From Candidatus Woesearchaeota archaeon (GTDB taxonomy: Archaea; Nanobdellota; Nanobdellia; Woesearchaeales; WJKL01): a DNA stretch of 10,115 nt. Positions 1 to 5,721 of this stretch are shown here, piece after piece (position 1 is the stretch's first letter; the number at the start of each line of letters is the position of its first letter). The position numbers were made by a program, and so were the translations under genes. The notes below the pieces were generated by a model. It saw only the letters and a list, made by a program, of their open reading frames with translations. It was not told the origin of the DNA and searched no databases. The DNA lies in contig JAHWIT010000129.1 in NCBI GenBank assembly GCA_019322455.1, forward strand, positions 1-10,115, given 5' to 3'.

Positions 1-414
1 AAGAGAATAAATAATGTGAGGATAGTAGGACCTGGAAGAGATCAAACACAAGTAGAATTGTCAAAGACAGATGCAGTGAATTTAAATATAAATGCTCCTT
101 TAAGAATTTCAGGAGACCTGGAAGGAACACCAGGAATAAAAGTACAAGGACCTAAAGGAAGTATAATATTAGAAAAAGGAGTTATTGTAGCAAAACGACA
201 CATTCATGTATCAGAAGAGCAGGCAGAAGAATTAGGCATTAAAGCTAAGAAATATATAAGTATAAAGATTAATGGAGAAAAGGAAACAATATATAATAAG
301 TTATCAGTAAGAATAGGACCTAATCACAATTTAGCAGTGCATCTTGATACAGATGAGGGAAATGCTACATGTATAAATAAAAAGGTTTTTGGAGAATTAA
401 TAAAGACTAATTGA
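1..414 (+). CDS. pduL: PduL-type phosphate acyltransferase (phosphotransacylase), 3' part only
   Basis: PduL enzymes interconvert acyl-CoA and acyl-phosphate (acetyl or propanoyl) in the cytoplasm, usually paired with acetate kinase for ATP formation. The 137 visible codons are the C-terminal two thirds. They show the family's RIVGPGRDQTQVE segment, a PGIKVQGPKG turn, the zinc-binding AKRHIHVS segment (bases about 190-213) and a second conserved block, NLAVHLDTDEGNA. The reading frame is open to base 1 (KRINNVRIVG...), and family homology runs through it, so the GTG at 16 is not the start: the true start lies left of the window and about 70-90 residues are missing. The stop is followed after 8 bases by the DUF134 gene, so it appears to head or belong to the long operon. 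Why an acyltransferase sits with metal/Fe-S genes is unclear. Family assignment is firm; acyl substrate (acetyl more likely than propanoyl outside a microcompartment) is inferred. Confidence 0.9.
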   Translation, partial: KRINNVRIVGPGRDQTQVELSKTDAVNLNINAPLRISGDLEGTPGIKVQGPKGSIILEKGVIVAKRHIHVSEEQAEELGIKAKKYISIKINGEKETIYNKLSVRIGPNHNLAVHLDTDEGNATCINKKVFGELIKTN

Positions 415-422
415 ATAAAAAA

Positions 423-887
423 ATGCCAAGACCAAAATTATTCAGAAGAGTTGGCTTTTTGCCAAATATAACTTATTTTAAGCCTGCTGGAATCAGGTTA
501 AGAGAGCTTTCAGAAGTAATCTTGACTGTAGATGAGTTTGAGGCAGTTAGATTAAAGGATCTTGAAGAGATGGACCAGGAACAAGCTGCTAAAAAGATGA
601 AAATATCACAGCCAACATTCCACAGGCTTGTTATATCTGCAAGAAAAAAAATAGCTGATGCTATAGTTAATGGCAAGGCTATAAGAATAGAAGGAGGCAC
701 ATATAAAATGACACAATCAATAAGACCTGGAATGGGAAGAGGACGCGGCAGAGGCATGGGATTTGGAGGCCCTGCTATGACTTGTAAATGCCCTAAATGC
801 GGTTATGAACAAACTAAAGAAAGAGGAGTTCCTTGTATTAGCTTGAAATGCCCTAAATGCGGCAGTCAAATGATGAGAGGACAGTAA
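423..887 (+). CDS. DUF134-family helix-turn-helix protein with C-terminal zinc ribbon
   Basis: A 154-residue putative DNA-binding protein. The N-terminus MPRPKLFRRVGFLP matches the usual beginning of DUF134 proteins, so I chose ATG 423 over an in-frame TTG at 411 that would overlap the pduL stop. Residues about 36-90 hold a sigma-70 region 4-like helix-turn-helix (LTVDEFEAVRLKDLEE, then AAKKMKISQPTFHRLV). A Gly/Arg/Met-rich linker follows (101-117), and then a six-cysteine ribbon at C121, C123, C126, C138, C143 and C146. That ribbon is repeated with identical spacing at the end of the next gene product. DUF134 genes often sit beside NifX-type and MinD/ferredoxin genes, as here. I infer it regulates this operon in response to metal or redox state; no target is known from the sequence. 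Confidence 0.88.
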   Translation: MPRPKLFRRVGFLPNITYFKPAGIRLRELSEVILTVDEFEAVRLKDLEEMDQEQAAKKMKISQPTFHRLVISARKKIADAIVNGKAIRIEGGTYKMTQSIRPGMGRGRGRGMGFGGPAMTCKCPKCGYEQTKERGVPCISLKCPKCGSQMMRGQ

Positions 888-1928
888 ATGGAAGAAAAAG
901 AAAAGATATCAATTTTAGGAGTTTTAGCAAATTTAGTATTAGCTATATCAAAAATAGCTGTAGGAATAATTAGCAAATCTTCTGCAGTGATTGCAGAAGG
1001 ATTTCATTCTGGAATGGACATTGTTTCTTCAGCACTAAGTTATTTAGGTATAAAGGCAGCAAAAAAACCAGTAGACAAAGAGCATCCATATGGGCATTAT
1101 AAAATTGAAGTTTTTACTGGATTAGTTATAACAGTTATTCTTTTAGCAACATCATTATGGATTATCTATGAAGCAATTACTAGTTTTTACGCTGTTAAAG
1201 AACTTTCAATAACAGGTTTAACATTAGGAGTAATGGCTTTTTCTGCTATAATAAATGAAGTAATGGCTAGGATAAAAATAAAAGCAGGAAAAAAATTTGA
1301 AAGCATGGCTTTAATTGCAGATGGCCAGCATTCAAGAGTTGACGTGTTAGCTTCCATTGGTGTATTTATTGGATTATTCTTAACTAAATATTGGCTTCAT
1401 CTTGATGCAGTATTAGCTTTATCGATAGGAGTTTATATTTTAATTGAATCAGTTTCATTAGGTAAAAAAACAACAGATAGTTTATTAGATGTAAGTGCAG
1501 GAGAGGAGATTGAAAACCAAATAAAGGATGTTATAAAAAAAGAAAATATTAAGTTATCTGAACTTAGAACTAGAAAGTTAGGGCCAGCTATTTTTGCAGA
1601 ATTAAAAATAATGCTTGACCCAAAATTAAAAGTAGAAGAAGCTTCTGGAATAACAAAAAGATTAGAAGAAAAAATACATGAGGCAATACCATCAGTTAAA
1701 TATGCTGTTGTACAGATTGAGTCTCATAAGATCAAAGAGACAATTTATAGAGGACCTTTAGGAAGAAAGTTTGAATGGAAAGGAAGAATGGGCGGAAGAG
1801 GCTTAGGACCAGGAGGAGAATGTATTTGTCCGAAATGCGGGCATGGAATGCCTCATCAAAGAGGAGTTCCATGTTTTAAACGAAAATGCCCTAAATGCGG
1901 CAGCATTATGACAAGAGGAAGAGGTTAG
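888..1928 (+). CDS. Cation diffusion facilitator (CDF) metal transporter with zinc-ribbon tail
   Basis: A 346-residue member of the CDF family, which exports divalent metals (Zn, Fe, Mn, Cd, Co) from the cytoplasm by proton antiport. About six membrane spans fill residues 8-190. The transport site is complete: H40 and D44 in span 2 (AEGFHSGMD) and H148 and D152 in span 5 (DGQHSRVD). The HD-HD set is more typical of zinc-selective members than DD-HD. The loop D63-H66-H70 (DKEHPYGH) matches the second metal site of YiiP. The cytoplasmic ferredoxin-like dimer domain covers about 200-285. A Gly/Arg-rich linker and six-cysteine ribbon (C312, C314, C317, C329, C334, C337) then extend it beyond the usual roughly 290-300 residues. 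ATG 888 directly abuts the stop of the DUF134 gene. Metal specificity is inferred only. Confidence 0.93.
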   Translation: MEEKEKISILGVLANLVLAISKIAVGIISKSSAVIAEGFHSGMDIVSSALSYLGIKAAKKPVDKEHPYGHYKIEVFTGLVITVILLATSLWIIYEAITSFYAVKELSITGLTLGVMAFSAIINEVMARIKIKAGKKFESMALIADGQHSRVDVLASIGVFIGLFLTKYWLHLDAVLALSIGVYILIESVSLGKKTTDSLLDVSAGEEIENQIKDVIKKENIKLSELRTRKLGPAIFAELKIMLDPKLKVEEASGITKRLEEKIHEAIPSVKYAVVQIESHKIKETIYRGPLGRKFEWKGRMGGRGLGPGGECICPKCGHGMPHQRGVPCFKRKCPKCGSIMTRGRG

Positions 1929-1934
1929 ATAAAA

Positions 1935-2666
1935 ATGAAAATAGCAATAAGTTCAACTGGAAAAACATTAAATGATAATGTAGACCAAAGATTTGGAAGA
2001 TGTCCTTATTTTATTATTGTAGATATTGAAGATAAAAAGATTGAGGAGTTTAAAGCAGTAGAAAATATAGCTGCTGCTCAATCAGGAAAAGCAGGAATAG
2101 CAGCTGCTCAAACAATTGCAGAAGAGGAAGTTGAAGCAGTTATAACAGGAAATCTAGGACCAAATGCATCAGATGTTTTAGAGCAATTTGGAATAAAGGC
2201 ATATCAAGCGTCTGGAAAAATAAAAGAAGTGATTGGTGATTTTATCAAAGGAAGATTGAATGAAATTACAGAACTTGCTGAAGCTCATACTGGTTTGAAG
2301 CAAGAAATGAAAAAAGATAAAGAAAGAATATTCTTCCCATTATTGGATGATAATGGAATGGATTCAGAGATATCTTCTCATTTTGGACATGCACCTTTCT
2401 TTGGCTTATATGATACTGAAACAAAAAAGCTTGAGATAATTGAGAATGTTCTAGACCATGCAGACCCAACAAAATCTCCAGTTGACCAGATAGTTGAAGC
2501 AGTTAATCCAACAACTGTTTATGCACAAGGCATTGGAGGAAGAGCAATTAGTTTATTTGCTGAAAAAGGAGTTAAGTTAAAGACAGGCACTTATACAACA
2601 GTAAAAGAGGTTATTGATAATCTTGACAAATTAGAGGATTTGACAGAGGGCTGCGGGCATCATTAA
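1935..2666 (+). CDS. Tandem NifX/MTH1175-type (NifB/NifX/NafY superfamily) protein
   Basis: A 243-residue soluble protein made of two copies of the dinitrogenase iron-molybdenum cofactor biosynthesis fold. Copy one is about residues 1-115, with MKIAISSTG, the VDQRFGRCPYF block and TGNLGPNA. Copy two is about 131-230, with IFFPLLDD, SSHFGHAPFF and YAQGIGGRA. Stand-alone members are usually about 110-130 residues, so this is a duplication/fusion. Copy one keeps RFGRCP with C23, whereas copy two has HFGHAP with His/Ala. The C-terminus ends GCGHH (240-243), a possible metal ligand set. Relatives carry metal clusters: NifX/NafY handle FeMo-cofactor precursors, and the Desulfovibrio orange protein binds a Mo-Cu sulfide cluster. 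No nitrogenase genes are visible, so nitrogen fixation is not implied. A GAGG at 1921-1924 sits 10 bases before the ATG. Confidence 0.88.
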   Translation: MKIAISSTGKTLNDNVDQRFGRCPYFIIVDIEDKKIEEFKAVENIAAAQSGKAGIAAAQTIAEEEVEAVITGNLGPNASDVLEQFGIKAYQASGKIKEVIGDFIKGRLNEITELAEAHTGLKQEMKKDKERIFFPLLDDNGMDSEISSHFGHAPFFGLYDTETKKLEIIENVLDHADPTKSPVDQIVEAVNPTTVYAQGIGGRAISLFAEKGVKLKTGTYTTVKEVIDNLDKLEDLTEGCGHH

Positions 2667-2691
2667 TACTAAAATAGAGGGGATAAAAAAT

Positions 2692-2699
2692 GAGGTGAT
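2692..2699 (+). promoter_or_regulatory. Shine-Dalgarno GAGGTGAT that decides the start of the next small gene
   Basis: Eight bases complementary to the conserved 3' end of 16S rRNA. Spacing fits GTG 2704 (8 bases after GAGG) rather than GTG 2695 or ATG 2698, which lie inside the site itself. A nearly identical site, AGGTGAT (2923-2929), precedes the ferredoxin ATG at 2933 with 7 bases after AGG. Confidence 0.65.
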
Positions 2700-2703
2700 G
2701 AAA

Positions 2704-2916
2704 GTGAAAGAAGAATATTGGATAAAATATGGATTTAAAGAAGATGGTGATTTGGTGTGTGTAAAAGTAATATCAAACTCAAAACCAGATGAAAATTTTT
2801 TCTATACGGAAAATGGAGAACATAAAGAAGTCAGGAATCCAAATGTGCTCAAATTAACAAAGGAGCTTATAGAAAAACTTGAGATTATAGAGAAAGTTCA
2901 AGATCTAAAAAAATAA
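2704..2916 (+). CDS. Small conserved-looking protein of unknown function (70 residues)
   Basis: I do not recognise a family. From GTG 2704 it encodes a 70-residue soluble acidic/basic protein without cysteines apart from one in DLVCVKV. There is a predicted beta-rich N-terminal half (EYWIKYGF, DLVCVKVIS, FFYTENGEHKEV) and a C-terminal helix rich in Lys, Glu and Leu (KLTKELIEKLEIIEKVQDLKK). An upstream in-frame ATG at 2698 would add two residues but overlaps the ribosome-binding site. It lies 37 bases after the NifX-type gene and 16 before the ferredoxin gene, so it is almost certainly co-transcribed and may serve the same complex. Being a real gene is supported by its Shine-Dalgarno site and operon position; its role is unknown. 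Confidence 0.72.
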   Translation: MKEEYWIKYGFKEDGDLVCVKVISNSKPDENFFYTENGEHKEVRNPNVLKLTKELIEKLEIIEKVQDLKK

Positions 2917-2932
2917 GATAAAAGGTGATAAA

Positions 2933-3121
2933 ATGGCATATAAAATTAAGGTAGACAAGGAAAAATGCATTGGATGCGGGGCTTGTGCTGCACAATGTGA
3001 TAATTTTGAAATGAAAGAAGACAAAGCAGTGGCAAAGAAAATAGAAGTTGAAGAATTAGGATGTAATAAGGAAGCAGTTGATATCTGCCCTGTTGAAGCG
3101 ATAATTGTTAAGAAAGAATGA
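2933..3121 (+). CDS. Ferredoxin, single [4Fe-4S] Pyrococcus-type
   Basis: A 62-residue cytoplasmic electron carrier. The cluster ligands are C12, C15, C18 (CIGCGAC) and C52 (ICPVEAI). Two further cysteines, C22 and C44, lie at the spacing of the disulfide pair of Pyrococcus furiosus ferredoxin (4 after the third ligand, 8 before the last), so this is a one-cluster protein with a probable regulatory or stabilising disulfide, not a degenerate two-cluster one. Unlike P. furiosus ferredoxin, which has Asp as the second ligand, all four ligands are Cys. It overlaps the next gene by ATGA. In context it could pass electrons between the ferredoxin domain of the downstream MinD-type ATPase and a membrane partner; its donor and acceptor are not evident. 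Confidence 0.92.
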   Translation: MAYKIKVDKEKCIGCGACAAQCDNFEMKEDKAVAKKIEVEELGCNKEAVDICPVEAIIVKKE

Positions 3122-3294
3122 GCAAAGATAAAAAAGCACAAGTTCAACTAAAAGAAACTCCTGTAGAGAAAGAAATCAGCATTTTTTTGTTAATATTATT
3201 TATTATTTTGATATTATTGTTTATTTATTTGATATATTGGATGTTAAAGTCTGGCAAATTTGTAGGTATAAGCAGGCTTTTTGGATTTAGATAA
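3118..3294 (+). CDS. 58-residue single-span membrane protein, unknown
   Basis: A short gene sharing ATGA with the ferredoxin stop and ending 8 bases before the MinD-type ATPase start, filling what would otherwise be the largest gap in the operon. The product has a charged N-terminal arm (MSKDKKAQVQLKETPVEKE, 1-19), one very hydrophobic span of Ile/Leu/Phe/Tyr at about 20-42, and a short basic tail (KSGKFVGISRLFGFR). The charge balance is ambiguous, with positive residues on both sides. No family is recognised. Coupled translation with ferredoxin suggests a membrane anchor or small subunit for the redox complex, but this is inference. The exact fit between neighbours and the clean membrane span support it being real. 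Confidence 0.7.
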   Translation: MSKDKKAQVQLKETPVEKEISIFLLILFIILILLFIYLIYWMLKSGKFVGISRLFGFR

Positions 3295-3302
3295 AAAAGA
3301 AG

Positions 3303-4169
3303 ATGAAAATAGCAATCACAGGCGGAAAAGGAGGAACAGGAAAATCAACAGTATCTGTAGCTTTGGCAGTAGAGTTTGCAAGAAACAATAAAGTAATGTT
3401 GGTGGATGCAGATGCAGAATGTCCTAATGATCATTTATTGTTATCAATAAAACTGAAGAAATATGCAACTGTTTACCAGCCAATTCCTAAATGGAATTTT
3501 AAGAAATGTACAAAATGTGGAAAATGTGCTACTGTTTGCAAGCAAGATGCAATTGTGTTTGTAAAAGGCAAATATCCTGCTTTTGTAAAGGATGTTTGTA
3601 TTGGATGTAAGGCATGTATTGTTTCTTGTCCAACTAAAGCGATTAGTGAATCTAAAAAAGATATAGGAATAATATCTACTGGAAAAAACTATGGTGTTTT
3701 TTTAGTTTCAGGAGAATTGAAGTTAGGAGAATTAGCTTCTGGGGAGGTTGTGGCAGAGGTAAGGAAATATTCAGAAAAAATAAATAAGAAGTTTAATGCA
3801 TATATAACTTTAATAGATTCTGCAGCAGGAGTTGGCTGCCCTGTTATAGCTTCATTAGTTGGAACAGATTATATTGTTGCTGTCACTGAACCAACACCTT
3901 CTGCTTTGCATGACTTAAAGAGAGTATTGTATCTTGCAAAACATTTTGGAATCAAGCATGGAATTGTAATCAATAAATTTGATCTTGCAAATAAATTCTG
4001 CAAAAAAATAGAAAATTTTGCAAGAAAAGCAAAAATTCCAATAATTGGAAAGATACCTTATAGAAAAGATTTTGTTGAATCAACAATAAAGATGAAACCA
4101 GTTGTTGAAATTAATCCTGAATATAAAAAAATATTTAAAGAGATAATAGATAAGATAAGTAAAAAATGA
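3303..4169 (+). CDS. MinD-superfamily P-loop ATPase with inserted two-cluster ferredoxin domain
   Basis: A 288-residue protein of the COG1149 type. The deviant Walker A motif KGGTGKST (residues 9-16) with its signature lysine K9, the switch I region DADAECPN (35-42), the switch II segment IDSAAGVGCPV (171-181) and the nucleotide-base motif NKFD (224-227) are intact, so ATP-dependent dimerisation is expected. Between switch I and switch II lies an insertion with two 4Fe-4S motifs: C69, C72, C75, C79 and C99, C102, C105, C109. Members of this family occur beside NifX/ORP-type proteins, including in the Desulfovibrio orange-protein cluster, and are related to Mrp/Nbp35 cluster carriers. I infer ATP-driven cluster transfer or assembly, or electron gating, for the NifX-type partner. 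Starts 8 bases after the small membrane protein; its stop overlaps the next start (ATGA). Confidence 0.92.
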   Translation: MKIAITGGKGGTGKSTVSVALAVEFARNNKVMLVDADAECPNDHLLLSIKLKKYATVYQPIPKWNFKKCTKCGKCATVCKQDAIVFVKGKYPAFVKDVCIGCKACIVSCPTKAISESKKDIGIISTGKNYGVFLVSGELKLGELASGEVVAEVRKYSEKINKKFNAYITLIDSAAGVGCPVIASLVGTDYIVAVTEPTPSALHDLKRVLYLAKHFGIKHGIVINKFDLANKFCKKIENFARKAKIPIIGKIPYRKDFVESTIKMKPVVEINPEYKKIFKEIIDKISKK

Positions 4170-4657
4170 AGGATAAAAGCTTAATAACAATATTCATTGT
4201 TGCTTTAATAGCTTCAGTTCTTTTTTTAGGAGCAACAATTACAGGACTTGTTGTATATAAAGTTGAATATAAGGATTTATGTAGAAATGATATAGGTTGT
4301 CCTGGAGAACAATGCTGTCTTATATATGAAGACAAGGATGTTGGAATATGTATGGAGAACTGTCAATCATTTGAATTTTTATGCCAGTCAGATGATGAAT
4401 GTGAAGAAGGAACTGTTTGCTGCCTTTCTGAAGGAAGAGAATATGGTATATGCAATTATCCCAATAAGTGTTTAGATATAGATGTATTCGCAGAATATAT
4501 AGGAAAAATATCTTTCTTAGAACCAGAAGCACTAGCAAGATTAGAAAGATCAGGAATCTATTACAATAATATAACAATAATTGGGACTATTGTAGTAATA
4601 GCACTAATTGGATTTATAATATGGTTATTGCTTAAAAAAGAGAAAAAGAAAAAATAA
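4166..4657 (+). CDS. Two-span membrane protein with a duplicated six-cysteine external domain
   Basis: A 163-residue protein I cannot place in a family. One span lies at about 6-30 after a basic MKDK, and a second at about 137-156, followed by KKEKKKKK. By the positive-inside rule both ends are cytoplasmic and residues 32-135 face outward. That region has two tandem repeats with cysteines at 39, 45, 50, 51, 62, 66 and 73, 79, 85, 86, 96, 102. Each repeat has the plan C-x5-C-x4/5-CC-x9/10-C-x3/5-C, and the repeats share a QCC/VCC then GIC pattern. The paired CC and six-Cys count resemble disulfide-knotted extracellular modules such as WAP-like domains, but six cysteines is less than the WAP eight. 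Disulfides or metal binding are both possible. It overlaps the ATPase gene by 4 bases, so is part of the operon. Confidence 0.8.
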   Translation: MKDKSLITIFIVALIASVLFLGATITGLVVYKVEYKDLCRNDIGCPGEQCCLIYEDKDVGICMENCQSFEFLCQSDDECEEGTVCCLSEGREYGICNYPNKCLDIDVFAEYIGKISFLEPEALARLERSGIYYNNITIIGTIVVIALIGFIIWLLLKKEKKKK

Positions 4658-4678
4658 TTTCTTAGTAGACTATAAAGA

Positions 4679-4963
4679 ATGAACAAACCAAAAATAAATT
4701 ATATTATTGATGGATTAATGGCAGTTTCTTTTATTATTACAGCAGCTACAGGGCTTGCAATATTCTTTTTTCTTCCAAGCCAGGTTAGAGGAGGAAGATT
4801 GTATGAATTCCTGGGAATTACAAAAGGAACCTGGAAAATAATTCATGATTGGGCAGGAATAATAATGGTTCTATTAGTCATAATCCATTTAGCACTGCAT
4901 TGGAAATGGATTGTAAACATGACAAAGAATTTATTTAGCAAGAAAAAAATAGAAAAAAAATAA
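4679..4963 (+). CDS. DUF4405/cytochrome b561-like small membrane protein
   Basis: A 94-residue integral membrane protein with two to three spans: about 8-31, possibly a short re-entrant part near 40-50, and about 57-78. The segment WKIIHDWAG followed by VLLVIIHLALHWKWI is typical of DUF4405 (cytochrome b561/ferric reductase-like). It places H56 and H70 fourteen residues apart on what would be facing helices, with H74 an extra candidate; these could bind b-type heme, although the family's cofactor is not proven here. The C-terminus is a lysine tail. It is the last gene of the plus-strand run, 21 bases after the cysteine-repeat protein, and no clear ribosome-binding site is visible. Its position suggests the membrane electron-transfer end of the operon's redox proteins. 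Confidence 0.8.
   Translation: MNKPKINYIIDGLMAVSFIITAATGLAIFFFLPSQVRGGRLYEFLGITKGTWKIIHDWAGIIMVLLVIIHLALHWKWIVNMTKNLFSKKKIEKK
4941..4960 (-). terminator. T-tract terminator candidate for the minus-strand secreted-protein gene
   Basis: Read on the minus strand, just 9 bases past the stop of the 207-residue gene, the sequence is T8, CTA, T7. Archaeal termination commonly uses such T-tracts without a hairpin. On the plus strand the same bases encode the lysine-rich tail of the DUF4405 protein, so one stretch serves both strands. For the plus-strand operon only a weak TTTATTTTA (4964-4972) is seen. Confidence 0.45.
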
Positions 4964-4969
4964 TTTATT

Positions 4970-5593
4970 TTACTCAGCTTCTGTTGCCAAGAATGCCCAC
5001 CAGGGTTTTCTTACTTGTATCATTTCTCCTGTTTCTGCATCAACCTGTGCCTGAACATTCATTCTTGCCCTGAACAAGCCAAAAACTCTTGAGTTCCTTT
5101 GGGCTCGAACTTCATACGCAGCCATTGTTCTGTTTCCAGCGCCCACTTCCCTTAGCTCAATAGTGCAGTTTTCATCACAATTCCTTAATCTTAATCTTTG
5201 TAATGCTGTTTCTGAAGCAGTATCAGGCATTACTTTAATTTCTGCATCCCTACCACTTCTTAAATTTGCATAGAGCCTTGTTCTATTTTGAAATCTCTCT
5301 TCAGTCACATTCTGGCCACATATAGGGCATTCTACAGAAACTCCACCAACTTCGAAATGAATCCTGTTATTAGCTTGCCTATTTAACATCATCCGTTGTC
5401 CATATTTGTTTGTAAATGTTCCCTCTTGCACCCTAACTCTTTGTCCTGCTGCTAATCCTTGTCCTGTTCCTCTTGCTGCCTCTCGTAATTCTGAATTTTC
5501 TATTCCTGTTCCTGGTTCATGAATTCCTCTCTGTGCTAAAGCAACAGAGCAGAATAAAACCATAACAACCAATAAACTCATTATTTTTTTCAT
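4970..5593 (-). CDS. Secreted protein with two cysteine pairs and a PWWAFLA C-terminus, unknown function
   Basis: A 207-residue exported protein. A classical signal peptide covers residues 1-20 (MKKIMSLL..., then ALA before Q21), suggesting cleavage by signal peptidase I. The mature part is Arg-, Gln- and Asn-rich. A CPIC pair (C89, C92) and a second pair C139 and C143 could form a zinc site or two disulfides. Four N-X-T sequons lie at N95, N103, N142 and N154, compatible with archaeal N-glycosylation on the cell surface. The last third (AYEVRAQRNSRVFGLF..., VDAETGEMIQVRKPWWAFLA) resembles PepSY-like or DPANN secreted proteins I have seen in outline, but I cannot name a family. A strong GGAGG lies 9 bases before the ATG. 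The gene converges with the plus-strand operon, 6 bases between stops. Confidence 0.85.
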   Translation of the reverse strand: MKKIMSLLVVMVLFCSVALAQRGIHEPGTGIENSELREAARGTGQGLAAGQRVRVQEGTFTNKYGQRMMLNRQANNRIHFEVGGVSVECPICGQNVTEERFQNRTRLYANLRSGRDAEIKVMPDTASETALQRLRLRNCDENCTIELREVGAGNRTMAAYEVRAQRNSRVFGLFRARMNVQAQVDAETGEMIQVRKPWWAFLATEAE

Positions 5594-5602
5594 AATAATA
5601 TA

Positions 5603-5607
5603 CCTCC
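5603..5607 (-). promoter_or_regulatory. Strong GGAGG ribosome-binding site of the secreted-protein gene
   Basis: AGGAGGTA on the minus strand, with 9 bases between GGAGG and ATG 5593. It fixes the start at the residue that begins the signal peptide. Confidence 0.75.
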
Positions 5608-5633
5608 TTTTAGAATTAAATCTATAATACTAT

Positions 5634-5647
5634 TATTAATAAGTTTC
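5634..5647 (-). promoter_or_regulatory. Possible archaeal promoter (BRE/TATA-like) of the secreted-protein gene
   Basis: On the minus strand GAAAC is followed by TTATTAATA (5642 to 5634), about 30-40 bases upstream of the GGAGG site. A start of transcription about 25 bases on, near 5610-5616, would give a short leader just ahead of the ribosome-binding site. The region is AT-rich, so a chance match is possible. Confidence 0.35.
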
Positions 5648-5721
5648 TTTTTCTTCCTATAATCTTAATGTTTTAAATCATGGAAATTACAAAATAATGC
5701 GTAGAAGGATGAGAAGAGGTT

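Noticed and set aside
16..18. GTG as the start of the PduL gene
   Set aside because: The frame is open to base 1 and PduL homology continues upstream of it; the gene is cut by the window edge.
411..422. TTG start at 411 for the DUF134 gene, four residues upstream
   Set aside because: It would overlap the pduL stop, and the family typically begins with the M-x-RP sequence at ATG 423.
473..757. Antisense open frame opposite the DUF134 gene, and similar ones at 2266-2472, 2905-3147, 4135-4335, 4320-4577, 6368-6559 and 9416-9610
   Set aside because: Each lies opposite a gene with clear family motifs or conserved context, and none shows a recognisable domain.
1935..2666. Nitrogen fixation locus
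   Set aside because: NifX-family proteins occur widely in non-fixing anaerobes, and no nifHDKEN or NifB radical-SAM gene is present.
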